Of a DNA stretch of 64,000 bases, positions 23,636 through 36,568 are shown piece after piece. The stretch's first letter is position 1. Every line of letters begins with the position of its first letter. Origin of the DNA: Neospora caninum Liverpool (lineage: Eukaryota; Apicomplexa; Conoidasida; Eucoccidiorida; Sarcocystidae). Position numbers and translations under genes: made by a program. Under the pieces are notes generated by a model. That model did no database searches. It had not been told where the DNA came from and saw only the letters and a program-made list of their open reading frames with translations. The stretch is from contig NC_018398.1 of the NCBI RefSeq assembly GCF_000208865.1, positions 558,001 to 622,000 of the forward strand, given 5' to 3'.

Positions 23636-25994
23636 CGCGCTACTCGCCGGCTGTCTCTACGGCACAGGCATCCCACCACGAGACACAGAGAGGCGAAGCA
23701 AGGATAATTCATGTCCTTCGGAAGAAAGGAAACATGGCGGCGCTAAAAAACACTCTCACACCGTCAGGAAAAAGGCTCCACCTGCAGCAGAGCGTCGAAA
23801 GATCAGGGGGACGACTCTCATTCGAGCGTTCGTTCGTGATTGAAGTTTTGTTGCGCATGCGCTGAGGTACTTGTTGACGACGCCGTACGCATGCGCAGAA
23901 CAGACTCTGATAACCTCGTTTCCGCCGTCGTGGTCCCTGTTGACAGGCGCAATGTTATTGGGCCTGTCAGTCTGTACAGAAGAAGCCGACTTGAACAACC
24001 TCTTTTTCATCTTCGTGTTATGTTGGAAGGAAAATAGCTCGCATGTGAACACAGGTTGTTTAAAAACACTACGGACAAGGCTGCGGTTGAACATGCTCAG
24101 CATCACACATTACATTACGCTTCTCCTTGCAAAACAAACCAACACACCCGTTGCTGCTGTCGCAATGAATGCTTGTGTGCCACATAAAGCAAGGCTGTCG
24201 TCGACTTGCATTACCGGCGGGCTTCACAACATTCAGTGAGGTGCGCAGCTCCACGAACGATATCGGCCCGTAGCATTAAATATGTTAGAATATTACCGAA
24301 GGCGGCAAGCACTTTGAAGCCTAAACAGGGGTGAGAAAGCCCGAGCAGTGTTCCGGGGACCGTGTGGGTGCAGTCACAATCGGCAACCAGTTCACGATGT
24401 CGCGCTCTTGATGGTGAACAGGTACACACATGATTCTAACGGCGCACTGCGTTCAAAACGTCGGTACATGTTTCTGGCTGTACCAAATCCGAATTTCGTT
24501 CTGAGGAGAAAAGGAAAATTGGGAGGGAAGAAATAATAGTATGGAGATTGGCGTTCCACTATAGCAAAAAATAACACTATATCTGTGTGATCCTTAAAAT
24601 GCGGACGTACAAAACGCCATGTCGCTGGCTTGCGTCTATGCCATGCTGTACAACGATTGAGGGCGTCTTCCATTTCTCCCCGTCGATCCTTGTTTCTTGG
24701 TCAGGTGCAAGTTGTATGGAAACGAGTCGTGAGAATCAATAGCAGAACTTCGAACAAACTATATGTGATGACTCCCGCTGTCACCACAGAGAGTGGTCGT
24801 CTCAAACCAGGAAGAATCATGCAGCATGTGTTGCTATTCGTTTCTTCGGGGCAGTGTTCAAACACGGATATGCACGATCAACTCGCAAGATGTGTTTTCT
24901 TTTCCAGACCCATTTTCCAGCCGGCCGCCGTTCTAGTAGCCGAGGAACGCGACGCCATTTCGCCGCGAGAGACCTCCAGCGCAACATCGAAAAATCGGAA
25001 TGACATATAAAGCTGAGTCAATCCGCTGTTGACTACTGTTGGTTTTTTGGTTGCATGAAGTCCCAGTTGCCGCGATACCGCGTTCTGCGGTGCTAGTCCC
25101 ATGTGATTGCGGTGGCCGTCGGCATGCAAGTCACAGCGGTTCCCTGCAGGCCTAGGAATTGTACACTCTTTGATGACAAAAAGAGTTCCTTTTTCGCTGT
25201 GTGGAGTGTCACCCCCAATTTCATCGTGCCTCGCCTGAGTCGCGTACACCTGATACTGGGAGGTCTAGCAGTAACAACGGAAGAAATATCCTTCCACGTA
25301 GCTCTTCGTATGTAAAGAAGACAAATGAGTTTCGATAACGGTACTTGGCTTACCACCACAACCTTGTCTTTCCAGTTCAGAAAATCCTTTTTCTTTGAGG
25401 GCAGGACTAGGTTTCTCGTCGTCCCCCCGTCGTAATGGTTCTTTTCTCAGCGCGAGTATCGTTAAGATGCTTTTCGTGTTCATGCTGAATCGACGCTCCC
25501 AGCGACCTCGTTCTCGTTCAGTCTCATCCGGCAGCCCAAGTGTTCACCTTGCCTGACCGATCTTGGTAGTCGCGGTAAAGCGTGTGACGTGTGTCTCATG
25601 TGTCTGGCAACGAAAGACGCAGGTATCATCCAGTATTCTCCCAAGATATTCGGGAAACGTCCAAACCCGGCAAGTGGTGTCTAGAATGTAGCATCGAGCG
25701 TGTGTGCATTCGATTGAAGCATAGGCTGCGAGTGAGGTCAGCAGTTGTTGAATTTCCTTAGTATTTCCACGAGGGCTCGCAACTGCACTGTTCCGACAAG
25801 ACCAACACCAGATCTGTTTTCCGGTCCTGGTCAAGAGTATCGGAACCTCCCGCAGTTTCAAACACTTTACTTCACCTGTCAGTGCCGCGGAACCATTGAC
25901 ATCAGTAGCTATTTTTTCCCGGAGACGAAGACTGAAACGGGGATCTGCCTCCGTCTTTTCACACCTGCTGAAGGCTCCGCTGAGCGTTTGCCAG
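23636..25994. other. Divergent promoter spacer
   Basis: Separates the TlyA gene (-) from the uncharacterised gene at 25995 (+). Both transcripts should start here. The stretch is less GC-rich than the genes and contains near-repeats of a GCGCATGCGC-type palindrome around 23854-23897. I see no convincing exon or domain. Confidence 0.5.
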
Positions 25995-27884
25995 ATGGCG
26001 GACCCCGACACTCTCTTTGCGCATCACGGCCACTCCATCAACTTTGAGACTCTCCATTATGTCAGGCTGACGCATAAGGACGATCTTCTGTTTGCGCCGC
26101 AGGGTGATACTGATACGACTGAGGTCGACGACGACAACGGATTAATCTCAAGATCTTGTGTCTCGAACTGGTACGCACCGGCCGACAAAGTGCAGGAGGG
26201 AACCACTATCGTTCCCGCTTCAGTGCGTTTCGATCAAGGCGACGAAGTCACAGACACAGAGAAATCCGGCAGCAGGGAAGAAGCAGTTGTTAGTCGAGGA
26301 GAAAGTGACAGCGAGCAACCATCGCGCTTTGTGGTGGACTCGAGCGAGGCGCCGTTCGCTATGCCCAGTCTCCAAGTACGTTACTGATGGAACATCTGGA
26401 GGGAGTGACAAGAATGGGCGATCCGAGTATGTCGCTGCTGGCAACCGAATAGTGGGTACGTTACAGCGCCTGATCACATCACTGTATTGTGTCTCCTTCT
26501 TTCAGGACCTGCCATCGCGGTCCGTCGCTGGAATACTTCAGTGGTACCGAGCAGCTTCGAAGGAGCTTTCGGCATTGCATAGGCATGCCGAGGAGGGAGA
26601 CAAAAGTTCATGTGAGCCAAAAAGCACCAGTCAGGAACCACAGCATAACGTAGTTGGACTGCCCAGCCAAAGAGCCCTTGTCGCGCACCAGCGAGAACTC
26701 TTAATTGATCTGGCGTCGAGCACTGCAGTTGTATTTGAAGCTAAGGAGAGGCGCGGTTCAGGGCAAACATGTGGGATTGGTTTTTCCATATAGGTAGTGG
26801 GCTGATGGGTACACACCCAGTGGACGAATACTTTTTTTCCCGAGGTCTCCCGGTGGCGCTGTCCACGATGTATGTGGCCGATGTACAGAGCATCCCCATC
26901 CGACCAATAAAAGAGCGACATATTAATCTCACAAGCTGAGCCGCTGTTTTCTTTCGCGTTCGTTCGGAACCACAGCGTTAGGAATTGTGCTTGTGGCCAG
27001 TAAAGGTCTGCGGACCGATCGCTTGGCAGCTGCTACTGATGGAGTAGTACTCTGACTGTTTGTATCCCGTAGTCTTCAGGCGACACAACAGTGCTGTGTG
27101 ACGCGAGTGAGGGCACTCATGGAACGCCTGCTTTTTGTTCTAGCAACGTCCAAATGCTCTGACTTATTATGCACATGATGACCATTCCGGTCTTGCATAC
27201 AGCGGTCCCGCTCACTGCATTACAGCGACTCCTCCTCCCCCGGTTTCCAAGACAAGGTTGCAGCTTAGGTATGATCTATCAATACCCTTGATGACGTGGT
27301 GCCGGGATCCTCATGGAAACAATGCAGGCAACTCCCTGCCTTGCGATCGAACGGCTCGAACCGCGGCAAACTCGAGTAGAAACTACATGTTCCGAGAGTC
27401 AAAAACAGAAGTCGCCAGTACCTCGAGCTGAGCAGCTAATGATAAAAGTGCTTTCACGGGCTTGATGTGTACTCGGTAGACATCGTTAAACGCTTGAAGC
27501 TGCCAGCATCTGTTCAGTGTGTTGTCTCTGCTGGCGGCACTCGGCACCATATATAAAGCCGTCCCCCTCCTGCGGTATCTGCAAATTCCTACTGCTTTGT
27601 CAAAAGGCACGTCTAACCAGCTGGTCAATCGGTGATGCAGAAGGCCGATGTTACCAACCTCACTTTCGTATTACCCGTACACGTTTCCGCGGGAAGCTAG
27701 ACTGGAAATCACTCGGGACAACTTTCCAAGCGTTCAGAAATTTGACTCATTTCTTGATGCAATGCATTTGAAAATGACAGTTCACGCGTCCGACAGGAAT
27801 CTGTCAGCCACGCTGTTAGCTCAGGAATTACCTCCTCAAAAAGAAGCAATAGCGCAGGACGGTTTGTCAAAATGCGTTTTCTAA
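25995..27884 (+). CDS. Uncharacterised protein, five exons
   Basis: I do not recognise this protein. The model is 25995-26375, 26506 to about 26770 (or 26779), 26976-27043, 27144-27268 and 27641-27884, giving about 360 residues, with phases agreeing at every junction. Support comes from linked open exons with typical acceptors (ttctttcag, ttctag, gatgcag) and protein-like composition: an N-terminal segment starting MADPDTLFAHHGHSINFETL, an acidic Ser/Glu-rich part (about 90-127), a helical region (QWYRAASKELSAL) and a C-terminal region with YPYTFPREARLEITRDNFP. No signal peptide or membrane segment is seen. The donor of exon 2 is the weak point: GTGGGA and GTTTTT are both in phase. The 26976 and 27144 exons are too short to stand out as open frames. 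Confidence 0.6.
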
Positions 27885-28036
27885 ACGCGGCGTGCGCGAG
27901 CGTGCATGTGTGAGCAGCAGCAACCACCCAACGCCGCCGCTTGTGCGTGTGAGAAGACTTTCCCCGAGTGTGTCCGTTTCCTCATGCCCAAAGTCATAAG
28001 CAGCTACATATACCCAACGCGTACTGTCCCTCCCGA

Positions 28037-28466
28037 CTACCACTTCCCTCTGCTGCTGTTGCTTCGGTTCCGTTGACCACTCTTACAACACGCCACGTTT
28101 GTCGCTGCACGACTTCTCACTAAGAAGTCAAACGCCAGTTCAGAACAAAACCAGAAGGTTCCCCGGTGCCAGCATTCTATACACTGTATGACGCACGAGT
28201 CCGCCCTCCCGTCGGACAAAATGAACGCCCTTTTTGTGCAACGGAAAACTGTCGTGACGCATATTCTAGCCCCACTGTCAATTGCCTGCGGAACCAGAAC
28301 ACTTGCCAGGACTCGAGAGCCAACGCGCATTTCCCGATGCACTTACTCTGTCTGTCTCTAAGGCTTCTTCTCGCATCATTCTAATACCCATTTTCATGGT
28401 CGACATGGCTGGGCTGCTGACTGAAGTAGTGCGGCGACGATCAAACACAATGTACCTACCTGCCAC
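28037..28466 (-). CDS. 3' exons of an uncharacterised minus-strand gene
   Basis: Two linked minus-strand exons are visible. One runs from about 28466 or 28450 (acceptor unclear) to 28347 and ends in a strong GTAAGT donor after EEALETDR. A terminal exon, 28285-28037, follows a ttccgcag acceptor. They join in phase 0 to encode a basic, Cys-rich C-terminus (AIDSGARICVTT onward) with a stop at 28037. I recognise no family. Upstream minus-strand frames at 28680-28937 and 28805-29329 may be earlier exons, but I could not connect them in phase. A plus-strand frame over the same bases is also possible. Confidence 0.35.
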
Positions 28467-28679
28467 ATCCAAATCTCCTCACCACAGCGTTCACGTGCCT
28501 CTACATTACATAGTCCAACTATACGAAATTCCGCACACAGAGCTAACTAGCAACGGCGACATCACAAACAACACGATGCGTGTGCGACTTCCGTGGACGC
28601 CCAGCCAGGAAACACGCATGCCGTAAGTAGCATCCACAGATAGAACGGGTGGCAGGTGACTCAAACAGCCGCGCCTTCA

Positions 28680-29329
28680 CCTCACAGGCTCGCCATACGA
28701 TGATCTCTGCAACTCGACGTACGCCACCATGTCAGGCGGAAACCACGTTTGTTCATATCGCTCAGCTTTATGTCTCGCGTGCGAAAGATAGTCTCGACAG
28801 CGAACTACTCCGGAAAAGACTTGCAAGGCAGCAACTTGGCAACGCAGACTTGTATCCTTGTGCCCGCACGTGCCTGTGAAAAACCGCTGCAAGGGAATTC
28901 TAATGCAGCGAATACCGAAATGGTCGTTCGCGCCCATCTGGACTGCGCTGGACGTGACTGGGACAGCTCTGGGAGAAACACTTGGCCACCGGGTATCCTC
29001 GTCGGCAAACCCGCCAGTTCAGGGGAGGGGATCGACCTCTCCACCATTTCTTCAAAAAACAAACGACGCTCCAAGGAATTGACATCCGTTACTGCTATCG
29101 CAGACCAAGGCTGCTCCGAGACGATCTCTTCCCTCCCGACAGCATCCGCTTCTTGTTCGTCTACCTGTTGGAGTCTCTTGGCAGCAGCTTTCGTAGACTG
29201 ATTCCGCACGACCGCCTGGCCGAACAGGAGATGCACGAGAACGGCACCACACATGGTTCTCGGAAAGAACGTGAAAAGAATCGCAGGCACAGAACTGGGG
29301 ACTCCCGAGCCGCCTTTGGCAGAAGACAC
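28680..29329 (-). other. Open minus-strand frames, possible upstream exons
   Basis: One frame (29329-28805) has a hydrophobic segment near its start (VPAILFTFF, GAVLVHLLFGQAVV) and then a Glu-rich part (FFEEMVERSIPSPELAG). A second frame (28937-28680) ends close to GTGAGG/GTGAAG donors. They may belong to the gene ending at 28037 or be chance open frames. No family is recognised. Confidence 0.25.
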
Positions 29330-32300
29330 ACAACAGCTTCGGCCATACGCTTCTTGATTCTTACCCTGCCACCACCAGACAGTAACGTTTCATGCTTGTC
29401 TTGTATTTGAGAGTTACTAGGATGGGGACTGCCCTGAAGAGGATGCACACTATTTAAGAAAACTGCGGTTCATTTACATCGCACTGTCGAATCGTATCTC
29501 GCTTCCGATGATTTGACACAACTATTGGCGTTTGTGCCGTAAGAAAGCACCACCGGTGGAAGCTGACCTGATTCGCCACCGAACAGCATTTCCCTCGGGC
29601 TCAAAACGAGCCGTCGTTAAAAGGATGTGTGGTGTATGGCAAATGTGCTAATGCTCTATCGATGCACACAGAACACCAGCGTTGCTAGTCCCCAAATACG
29701 GGAGTCCACTGACTTCCGCACAGTACGGAAAAAACCACACGTCAGTGAGTCTTTCACCCCTCTTCTGAAATCAATCACGCCCTTGCAGTGCTACGGGGGG
29801 TGAAGGGCCACTGAGAATGAAACATAACTTTGGAGCTCCTTGAAATGTCCGTTACAGCACGTTTCTTGAGGTCAAACTAACCTCGACGTTTCTGAAGCTA
29901 AACCCACAATTAGCAATGAAGGTAGTCGCAAATGATGATCTTGATCTGAGAAAGGGTTCGAATTCACATCTCCGGTGGTACACATTTGCTGCACATCTTC
30001 AGCGACGTACCCGATCCCAGCAATGTGCTGGGTCGGCTGGGACCATCATCAGCGAGCTAGAAAGCCGTTTTCTCACGTGACACGGAACAACGCTCCACCC
30101 TGCACAGAAAATGGAATAACTGCCCCTCACCAATAAAGCCGCACCTTTGTTCCATAGTTCCCAATGGGAAAAGTGTTAATCAAGAAGCTCGTCGTCTTAC
30201 TGAAAACCTCACGACTTCAGGTCACCGCCGCGATGACGAGGGACGTGACAGCATCGGGACGTTCTAACCAAGGACAGCTAGCCCAGATACTTTTGAAAGA
30301 CCCCACCGCCTGTGGTTAGGAGGGCGATGGTACATACAGGAAGCAGGAAGCAGTCAAAACAAGTCGCCTCTGGTGTCCACGTAGATGTCGATACGATACA
30401 TTGCTATGGGTTTCAATGACTATCGCAGTTCCCACGAGTCACACACCGGTGTCGGATGCGTAGACCGCGGTTTCAGTCACTGGCACACCGCATCACCCAG
30501 AGAGCGTCAACGTAAGAAAACTCCACGAACGGCAGACGCTGTGAGGCTGCTGTCGCCAGCCCTGGCCGCTCGCTTCTCGCTTCCTCTCGCGCGGCGGAGC
30601 GGTTTCGAGCTGCCTGAAACTCCTTTATGAGACTAGTGTCGTCCTTCCTGCCATCACCAGTGCAGCGGTAGCATTGTTGCGTGAACGCCTACCAACGGAC
30701 GCACTTTACCGTTGCAACAAAGAAAGACACGACCAGTAATGAATGCACCCGGCGCGAAAATGCCGGCACCGACGTTCACCGTGAACCGGCGCTACTCTCG
30801 GATGGTAGCGGCATGTCGCTGCAATTTCCAGGTGCTAACTAGTGGCAGCGCAAGGCTCAGCGTAGACACTCCGGCCCCATACACAACTTGCATCCACATA
30901 AACGAAGAAAATTCAGTTCGCCTCAAAGCCCAGGAGTTCACATGGGTTGATAGCACTACAGCCGTCAAGGGGTCTTGCTCCAGGTTACCCAGCTCCGGGT
31001 CCCGGTGTTCCGCGAGTCATCCGGCGTGCGCCATTCGCCGTGCCATCCAGTGAACTACGAAAGATTGGAAAAAACTTTTTTATGCATACAGACCACAGAA
31101 AGCTGGGAACGTAGCAGTTGAAGCGCACTTTTCGGGTAACTCCTAGCGACTGAAGAAGGAAGTTCACCGGTCGACGTATACAGCGGGTAACCGTGCCGTA
31201 AGGACGATGAAGCCGTCAAGTACCCACCCCGCCCTCGACATTACCCGATAGCGTCGACAGTGATGCAGCCCAACTTATGTGGCCCGAAACAAACCTGGTG
31301 CTGGGTTCATTCGTTCATCGTGAATGCCCTTAGCGCTTAACTTGAACACTGAGACACATAGTGTCCGAAACCCTATTACGAAGCCTCACTTCTAAACGTC
31401 ACCTGCTTGCAATTCTTCACCTTGAAACCACAAGTACCCGAAGCAGTTTCGGTCCCGCCCGAGATTTGCTGTCGTACTCACGGCGTCAGGAAGGCCGTGC
31501 AAGAGAGAGCGTAAAGGCTGCCGCAGTTGTGGGAGAAAGAACCGGGTTTTAGGCGTGTCTCTTTTCGTGAGATAGTGGCAGCTCCTGTCGGAAAGCCGAC
31601 GGCAGGCACACCACAAACCAGCTTCACCTTCTAGTCATCGCTTTTCCATGTGAGATGCAACCATCGCCGAGAGGAGTCGGCGGTTGAGGCAGCGGAGAGT
31701 TGGTCCGCATGCAGCTCAGACTGGAATGTAGCAAGTGTACAACTCCAATACAAAGCCAGGCACGCATGTCTATTGGGAACTTGGGCTTGGTTTTACTAGT
31801 TGCTGACGGACCGCACCGCTTGGTGGCTCTATCCCGAGGGGGGCGAAGATAAGGCACCGCCGTGGAAGAAAGAGATTGGCCCTCATTCAGGAACGCCTTT
31901 TTGCTAACGAAAGCGTGGCTATAGCGCCCAAAAGGTCGCTGTGTGTCATTTCTGTTTCAACACGTGAGGGTATTTCACCGTAATTCCGGTGTCTCTCCGC
32001 TATTCCTCCGCTGTACCTCGGTGTCCCAGTAACAGCGGCCTCTCCGCGCCGTATCGATAGTAAAAACCGGCCCCAACACCCATTCTCCACAACTAAAATT
32101 GTCCGGACCAAGGCCTCCACCTCGAAGTCTAGTGCCATGTGCGTTCTTGAAGAGGGTTCGTTTTGGCAATCCTCCCTCTCGGTCGTAAGCAAAAGCGCGC
32201 ACGGCCGTCCACAGCTGGTGTGCATGCGGCACGGATTGCCCAGCACAAGTCCGATTTTTGCAGCCACCGGCCCCAGTGTGGCAGCACAAAGCCGCTCGTT

Positions 32301-32813
32301 CCAGAATGTATATTTCTTTCAGGTAATGCAACCCTTTGTTTTATTAATCGGGGTTGTTTGCGAAACAGCATCTAGGAGATATCCAACAGACACGCCGAGA
32401 GTCGCGTTTCTCCACCGGACCTCGCACCTCCTCGTCTGTTTTTTGAAAGTTTTTTTCAATCGACGCCTGAACTTGGGTCTGCCGAGCATTGCACCGTCGG
32501 GACTTTTTACTTACTCGTTATTTTTATTGCCTTTCTCTTCTCCTGGCACCCTTTCCGTCCCTCTCCCGCGCTTTCAAAGTGTTGACTATATCGTTTTGCC
32601 TCTGCGAGACGAAGAGCCTCCCGGTTCTCAGGGGGTGTGGACCACGGGCGTCACCTTTGTGCGGCCATCTTCATTCCCAGACGCTTTATCGACCTGTCTG
32701 AGCAAGAACGAAGTTGGAATGCGGCCCTCGTCTCCACTTTCAAGGAGCTCCACCATCCACCGACGCGTCTCGGCTCTCGGGGTTTGGCCAGCTGAAGGTA
32801 TCGCCCCGCTGCC
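29330..32813. other. Long spacer with no supported gene
   Basis: About 3.5 kb of moderate GC upstream of RPC4. Frames of 60-120 codons occur on both strands but lack ATG starts, linked splice sites or recognisable motifs. The last few hundred bases (about 32400-32810) are pyrimidine-rich and probably form the RPC4 promoter and 5' UTR. Confidence 0.5.
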
Positions 32814-35800
32814 ATGGCGCGTTCCGCCCCCTCTTCAGATCTGTCAGCACGGGAAGCGCCTGCAACCGGCGACTGCGAATTGCCTGTCGACGCGAGCTCG
32901 TCCACCGGACGTGACGATGGCTCGCCACGTGTGCGTCCCTGGGAAGGCACTCCTGGGCCGGCTGATTCGCCGCAGCCCGAGAAAGGAGCGGAGAAAGTGG
33001 AGGTCGTGCAGCCACGAGAAGGGCTGCGGCGTCGCAAGAAGCTGAGGAAAGTCCTGGACAGCGAAAGCGGTGCGGATGACGCCCGCGATGCAACCGACAC
33101 AAGTGCCACGTCGTCCGAGGAAGTCGCTTCTGACTGCTATGGATCTCCGCTAGCCCAAGCGGTCCCCGAAGACTCTCTCGCCATGCAGTCTGGAGCGCCC
33201 TCACAGAGTGCGCTGGGCCGTTGCCTTGCTGCTCTCCCAACTGCCTCGCTTTCCTCGGAAGGGGTTTTACCTGCTCGATGGCCCAGACCTGTCCAGTCGC
33301 TCGGGGACGCAAGCGGACTGCAGAGAGCGGATGGGCAGTCAGCAGGCATCGGAAACGCCTGCGCAGGTGCGAGTCTCTCTGCGGGAGTCGTGCCGAGTGC
33401 GCCGCGAAGCGTGGGTACGCGACGAAGCGCTCTTTCTTCGGGGACCGTTGGAGGCCTCGGGCCTCTCGGGCCGTCCTCGGTAGTGCCGAGCTTGTGGCGA
33501 GGCTTGCCATCAGAGGGAGGCGCCAGCGCCCGGGGCAGAGCCTCTGTTCGCTTCACTCCCAACCTAAATCGCGTGCTCGCCTCTCCTGAACCCTCCGCTC
33601 GCCTTTCGCAAGAGAAGGCGTCCGACTCGGGGAAAAAGGACACGAAACGCTCTGCCGGTCCTGGGGACAGCAGTCACCGCCTGGTTCCGGGAGACGGCTT
33701 CGCGTGGACAGGAATGATCTTGAGCAGCCAGAAACATCAGGAAGCGGTCGCGCTCCGCGAAAAGAAGAATGCAGCTGGCCAGGGAAGTGCGTCGAGGCCT
33801 GCCCTAGGCGAGCAAACCTGCAAGATCAGACCCGACGCCCCGGCGAAAGATGCTCGCGGACAGCGCCCTGGCTCCGCTCGAGACGGGAAAGGCCTGTGGG
33901 CAGAAAGCGCGTCGAGCTCGGGGCGCGTGGCGGCCGGAGTGTCCCTTTCAGCCCCTACGAAGAACGACGTGGGTCGGGAAAGGCTCGCAGGCGCACAGGG
34001 CCCGCCCGATTCGGGGGGAGACAGTCCCCGTGCCGTCTCCCGGCCAGCTCTCAAGAGGGACGCACCACGCGACGGCAAAGGGACCCATGACGACGGGATC
34101 GTCGACGGCCGTAGGTGCTGGAAACGAGAATTCGGAGAGGAGCTCGCCTGGGGGATGCGCGCGTCTGCGACCGACGGCTCGTATCTTCCCATGTCTCTGC
34201 CTTTCAACCAGGTGAGTGTGTCAACCGCGCAACAGGCGAGAAGGCGGGGAACAATACAGATCAGAAAAAACGAAGGAGATGCCTTTACTGGGCACGACGA
34301 ACAGAAAACGCTCGCGAGGAACAGATGAAGTGCACGGCCCCTTCACCGTCTGCCACGCGTAGATGGACAGAGGCTCGTTTACATACCGTCTCAGCCCCGA
34401 GAGTGAACAGAGGTGGTTCTCCGGTGTATGTGTCACGGCGTTATGGAACCACGTCGACTGTGGCTTCCCCTTTCGAGCCGAGGTCGATGGCGGTGACAAC
34501 GCGCGCGCTCTGGTGAATCTGAGTGTCCGTAGGAACGACGCAGTCTCCGTAGTTACACCGGGCGGGCAAAAAACGGAAATCGCCGCGCGCGTGCCGGCTG
34601 GTGACGCTGCCCAGTCGACAGAGAAGCGAAGCGAAAACGTTTCGCGGAGCCGCACTTGTGGGGTCTCTCTGCGCTCCGCCGCTTCCTCTCCCCAGGCCTT
34701 CCTGGCGTGCACTTTCTGGCGAGCCGTCGAGGCTTTGTGTCGTCCGGTGCGCCGTAAGGAAGGCGTTGCGTGCGTTGCTGTCTCATCGTTTCGTCTTTGG
34801 TGGCCGGTGTTCGCGTCTCCTGTTTTCAGAAGTCGTTTCCTCGCCGGTCGGCTGCGGCGGCGCTGATGGCGGCAGACGCATCTGGGCACTTCCTCGGTGA
34901 ACCCGGTGACTCTGCGTGCGCCGAATCTCCGGGATTCGCCTCGTTTATGCTCCTCCAGTTGCCCCGTGTCCTTCCCCCTCTGGACAAAGACGCGATGCGC
35001 AGGCAGCAGGTGCGCGACCGCACGCCCCAGACGCAGGCTCTGGGACCCGTCCCTGGGGTGGCGTCCGGGGCCGGAGAGAAGGCCGGAACCGCTCCCGCGC
35101 CCCGAGCCGCAGCGTTTGCCGACGATCCAGTGACACTCAGCGAACTTCCAGAGGGTGCAATCGGTCGGTTGCTGGTGCACAACAGCGGCCGCGTGGTCTG
35201 GTGTCTGGGCGGGCCACCAGAGCCGGCGGAGGAGACGAAGAAACGGCGAAGAAGACAGCGGCGGGACTTCCCGACGTGTCCGTGGGAAGCGCAAGTGTGT
35301 GCAGAGGAGAAAGCGGGGAAGGGGGAAGCAAAGGGGAAGGGGAGCTCCAGCGTAGAGCGCAGAAAGAAAGAAAAGCAAACGGAAACCCGACGCACCAACG
35401 GGCACGCGATGCTATCTGGAGCCGGACTTGAGGGGACAGGCGCGTCGAAGCAGGGCGTTGCCGCCTCCGACACAGAGGGAAGACGTGCGAGGCTGCGCCG
35501 AGGCAGCGTCAGCGACAACAGTGATAACTCTGAGGGAGGACCGGAGGAAGGACTGCCAGGGAGCGCCGAGGCCCCAATCGTCGGCCCAGGGAAACCCGAA
35601 GGCAAGGGCGGGAGACGCGTGCGTCGGATTGAGAGTAGCGACGAAGAAGATTGCAAAGCGGAGAAAGAGCGAACGGCGGCGGGGAGCGCGGCGAGAGGAC
35701 GACGCGAATCTTCAGGAGGGAAGGTGGACGCGCGACAAGTGAAGAAGGAATTTGGAGAGGCAAACGCGATTCTGTCGGCAGATGGAGCACCGGGATCAGA

Positions 35801-36568
35801 CGCAGCAGCGCCGGGGGAAGTTGACAGCGAAACCACCAAATCTTCCAGCCTGCCAGCCTGTGCAGGCGTGCGGCGTGGAGACGATCGGCGGACGAGGGCC
35901 CGCAACGGATCGCCTGCTGAGGCACGCGGCAGCTACTATTTCAAGATCGATGTTGGCTGCGACTGCATTTTCAAGCAAGAGTGCGCCGTCATGTTGAAAG
36001 ACACCAGAGAGTTCGTGTTTCTCGGTAAGGCAACGAGCGGAAACTCCGAACGGTCAACCCTGCATCCAGCAGGCGCCTGAGCTTGCTCCAGCGTGCGTTC
36101 GAGGTCCATCCACAGAAGAATCTGCAGGTTCGACTGTGCGCTGGACTAGGTCTCGAGAGAACGCTGTCGCGTAGATAACAGCACGCGCTCGCACAGGGGC
36201 CTCGGGAAGCCGTCGACGAACTGCCGCGCAGGTTGGCGCTTTTGCGTTTTGGTCTTTCGAGCTCAGCGGCTGTGGCTCTGCGTTCGCTGAGGAGCATGAG
36301 GCGTGGAGGAGGGTTGCCCGTGTATCAGAGTACAGAGAATCGACCGTGACTGGCCTTTTTTCCTCTTCTCGTGAGCGGGGCATAGATGTGAATTCCCCGA
36401 TCCAGAACCGTTTTTCGGCGACGCCCTGCTAAAAATCCCTCTTCCCTTTTGCTTTCAGGTAGTTGCCCCCAACGGTTCGTCGTCGCGCCGCACGTGGAGA
36501 AACTGTTTCTCTCGTCCTCGGCCGACGACTCTCGGCGTGCGAATAGCAGCCAAGTCGCGGCGCCGTAG
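32814..36568 (+). CDS. RPC4: DNA-directed RNA polymerase III subunit RPC4 (RPC53/POLR3D family)
   Basis: A peripheral subunit of RNA polymerase III that, with RPC5, forms a TFIIF-like subcomplex acting in initiation and termination at tRNA and 5S genes in the nucleus. Three exons, 32814-34211, 34830-36024 and 36459-36568, join in phase to give 900 aa. Family landmarks in order are YLPMSLPFNQ (end of exon 1), FMLLQLPRVLPPL (start of exon 2), LPEGAIGRLLVHNSGRV (residues about 567-585) and the C-terminal block YYFKIDVGCDCIF, EFVFLG and QRFVVAPHVEKLF. The start has a good context (gccATGG). Yeast and human homologues are about 400-420 aa; here the N-terminal half is a Ser/Ala/Arg-rich expansion, and a roughly 230-residue charged insertion splits the C-terminal domain between GRVVWCLGG and YYFKIDVG. 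Assignment rests on these conserved blocks. Confidence 0.87.

Noticed and set aside
28749..29201. 150-codon plus-strand frame
   Set aside because: Overlaps minus-strand frames with somewhat better structure, has no motif and no linked exons. Kept only as an alternative strand possibility.
32137..33045. 302-codon plus-strand frame upstream of and overlapping RPC4
   Set aside because: Wrong frame for RPC4 and no recognisable motif; it covers the probable 5' UTR.
34221..35905. 394- and 359-codon minus-strand frames opposite RPC4
   Set aside because: Antisense shadows of the charged low-complexity part of RPC4. The plus strand carries the conserved blocks.
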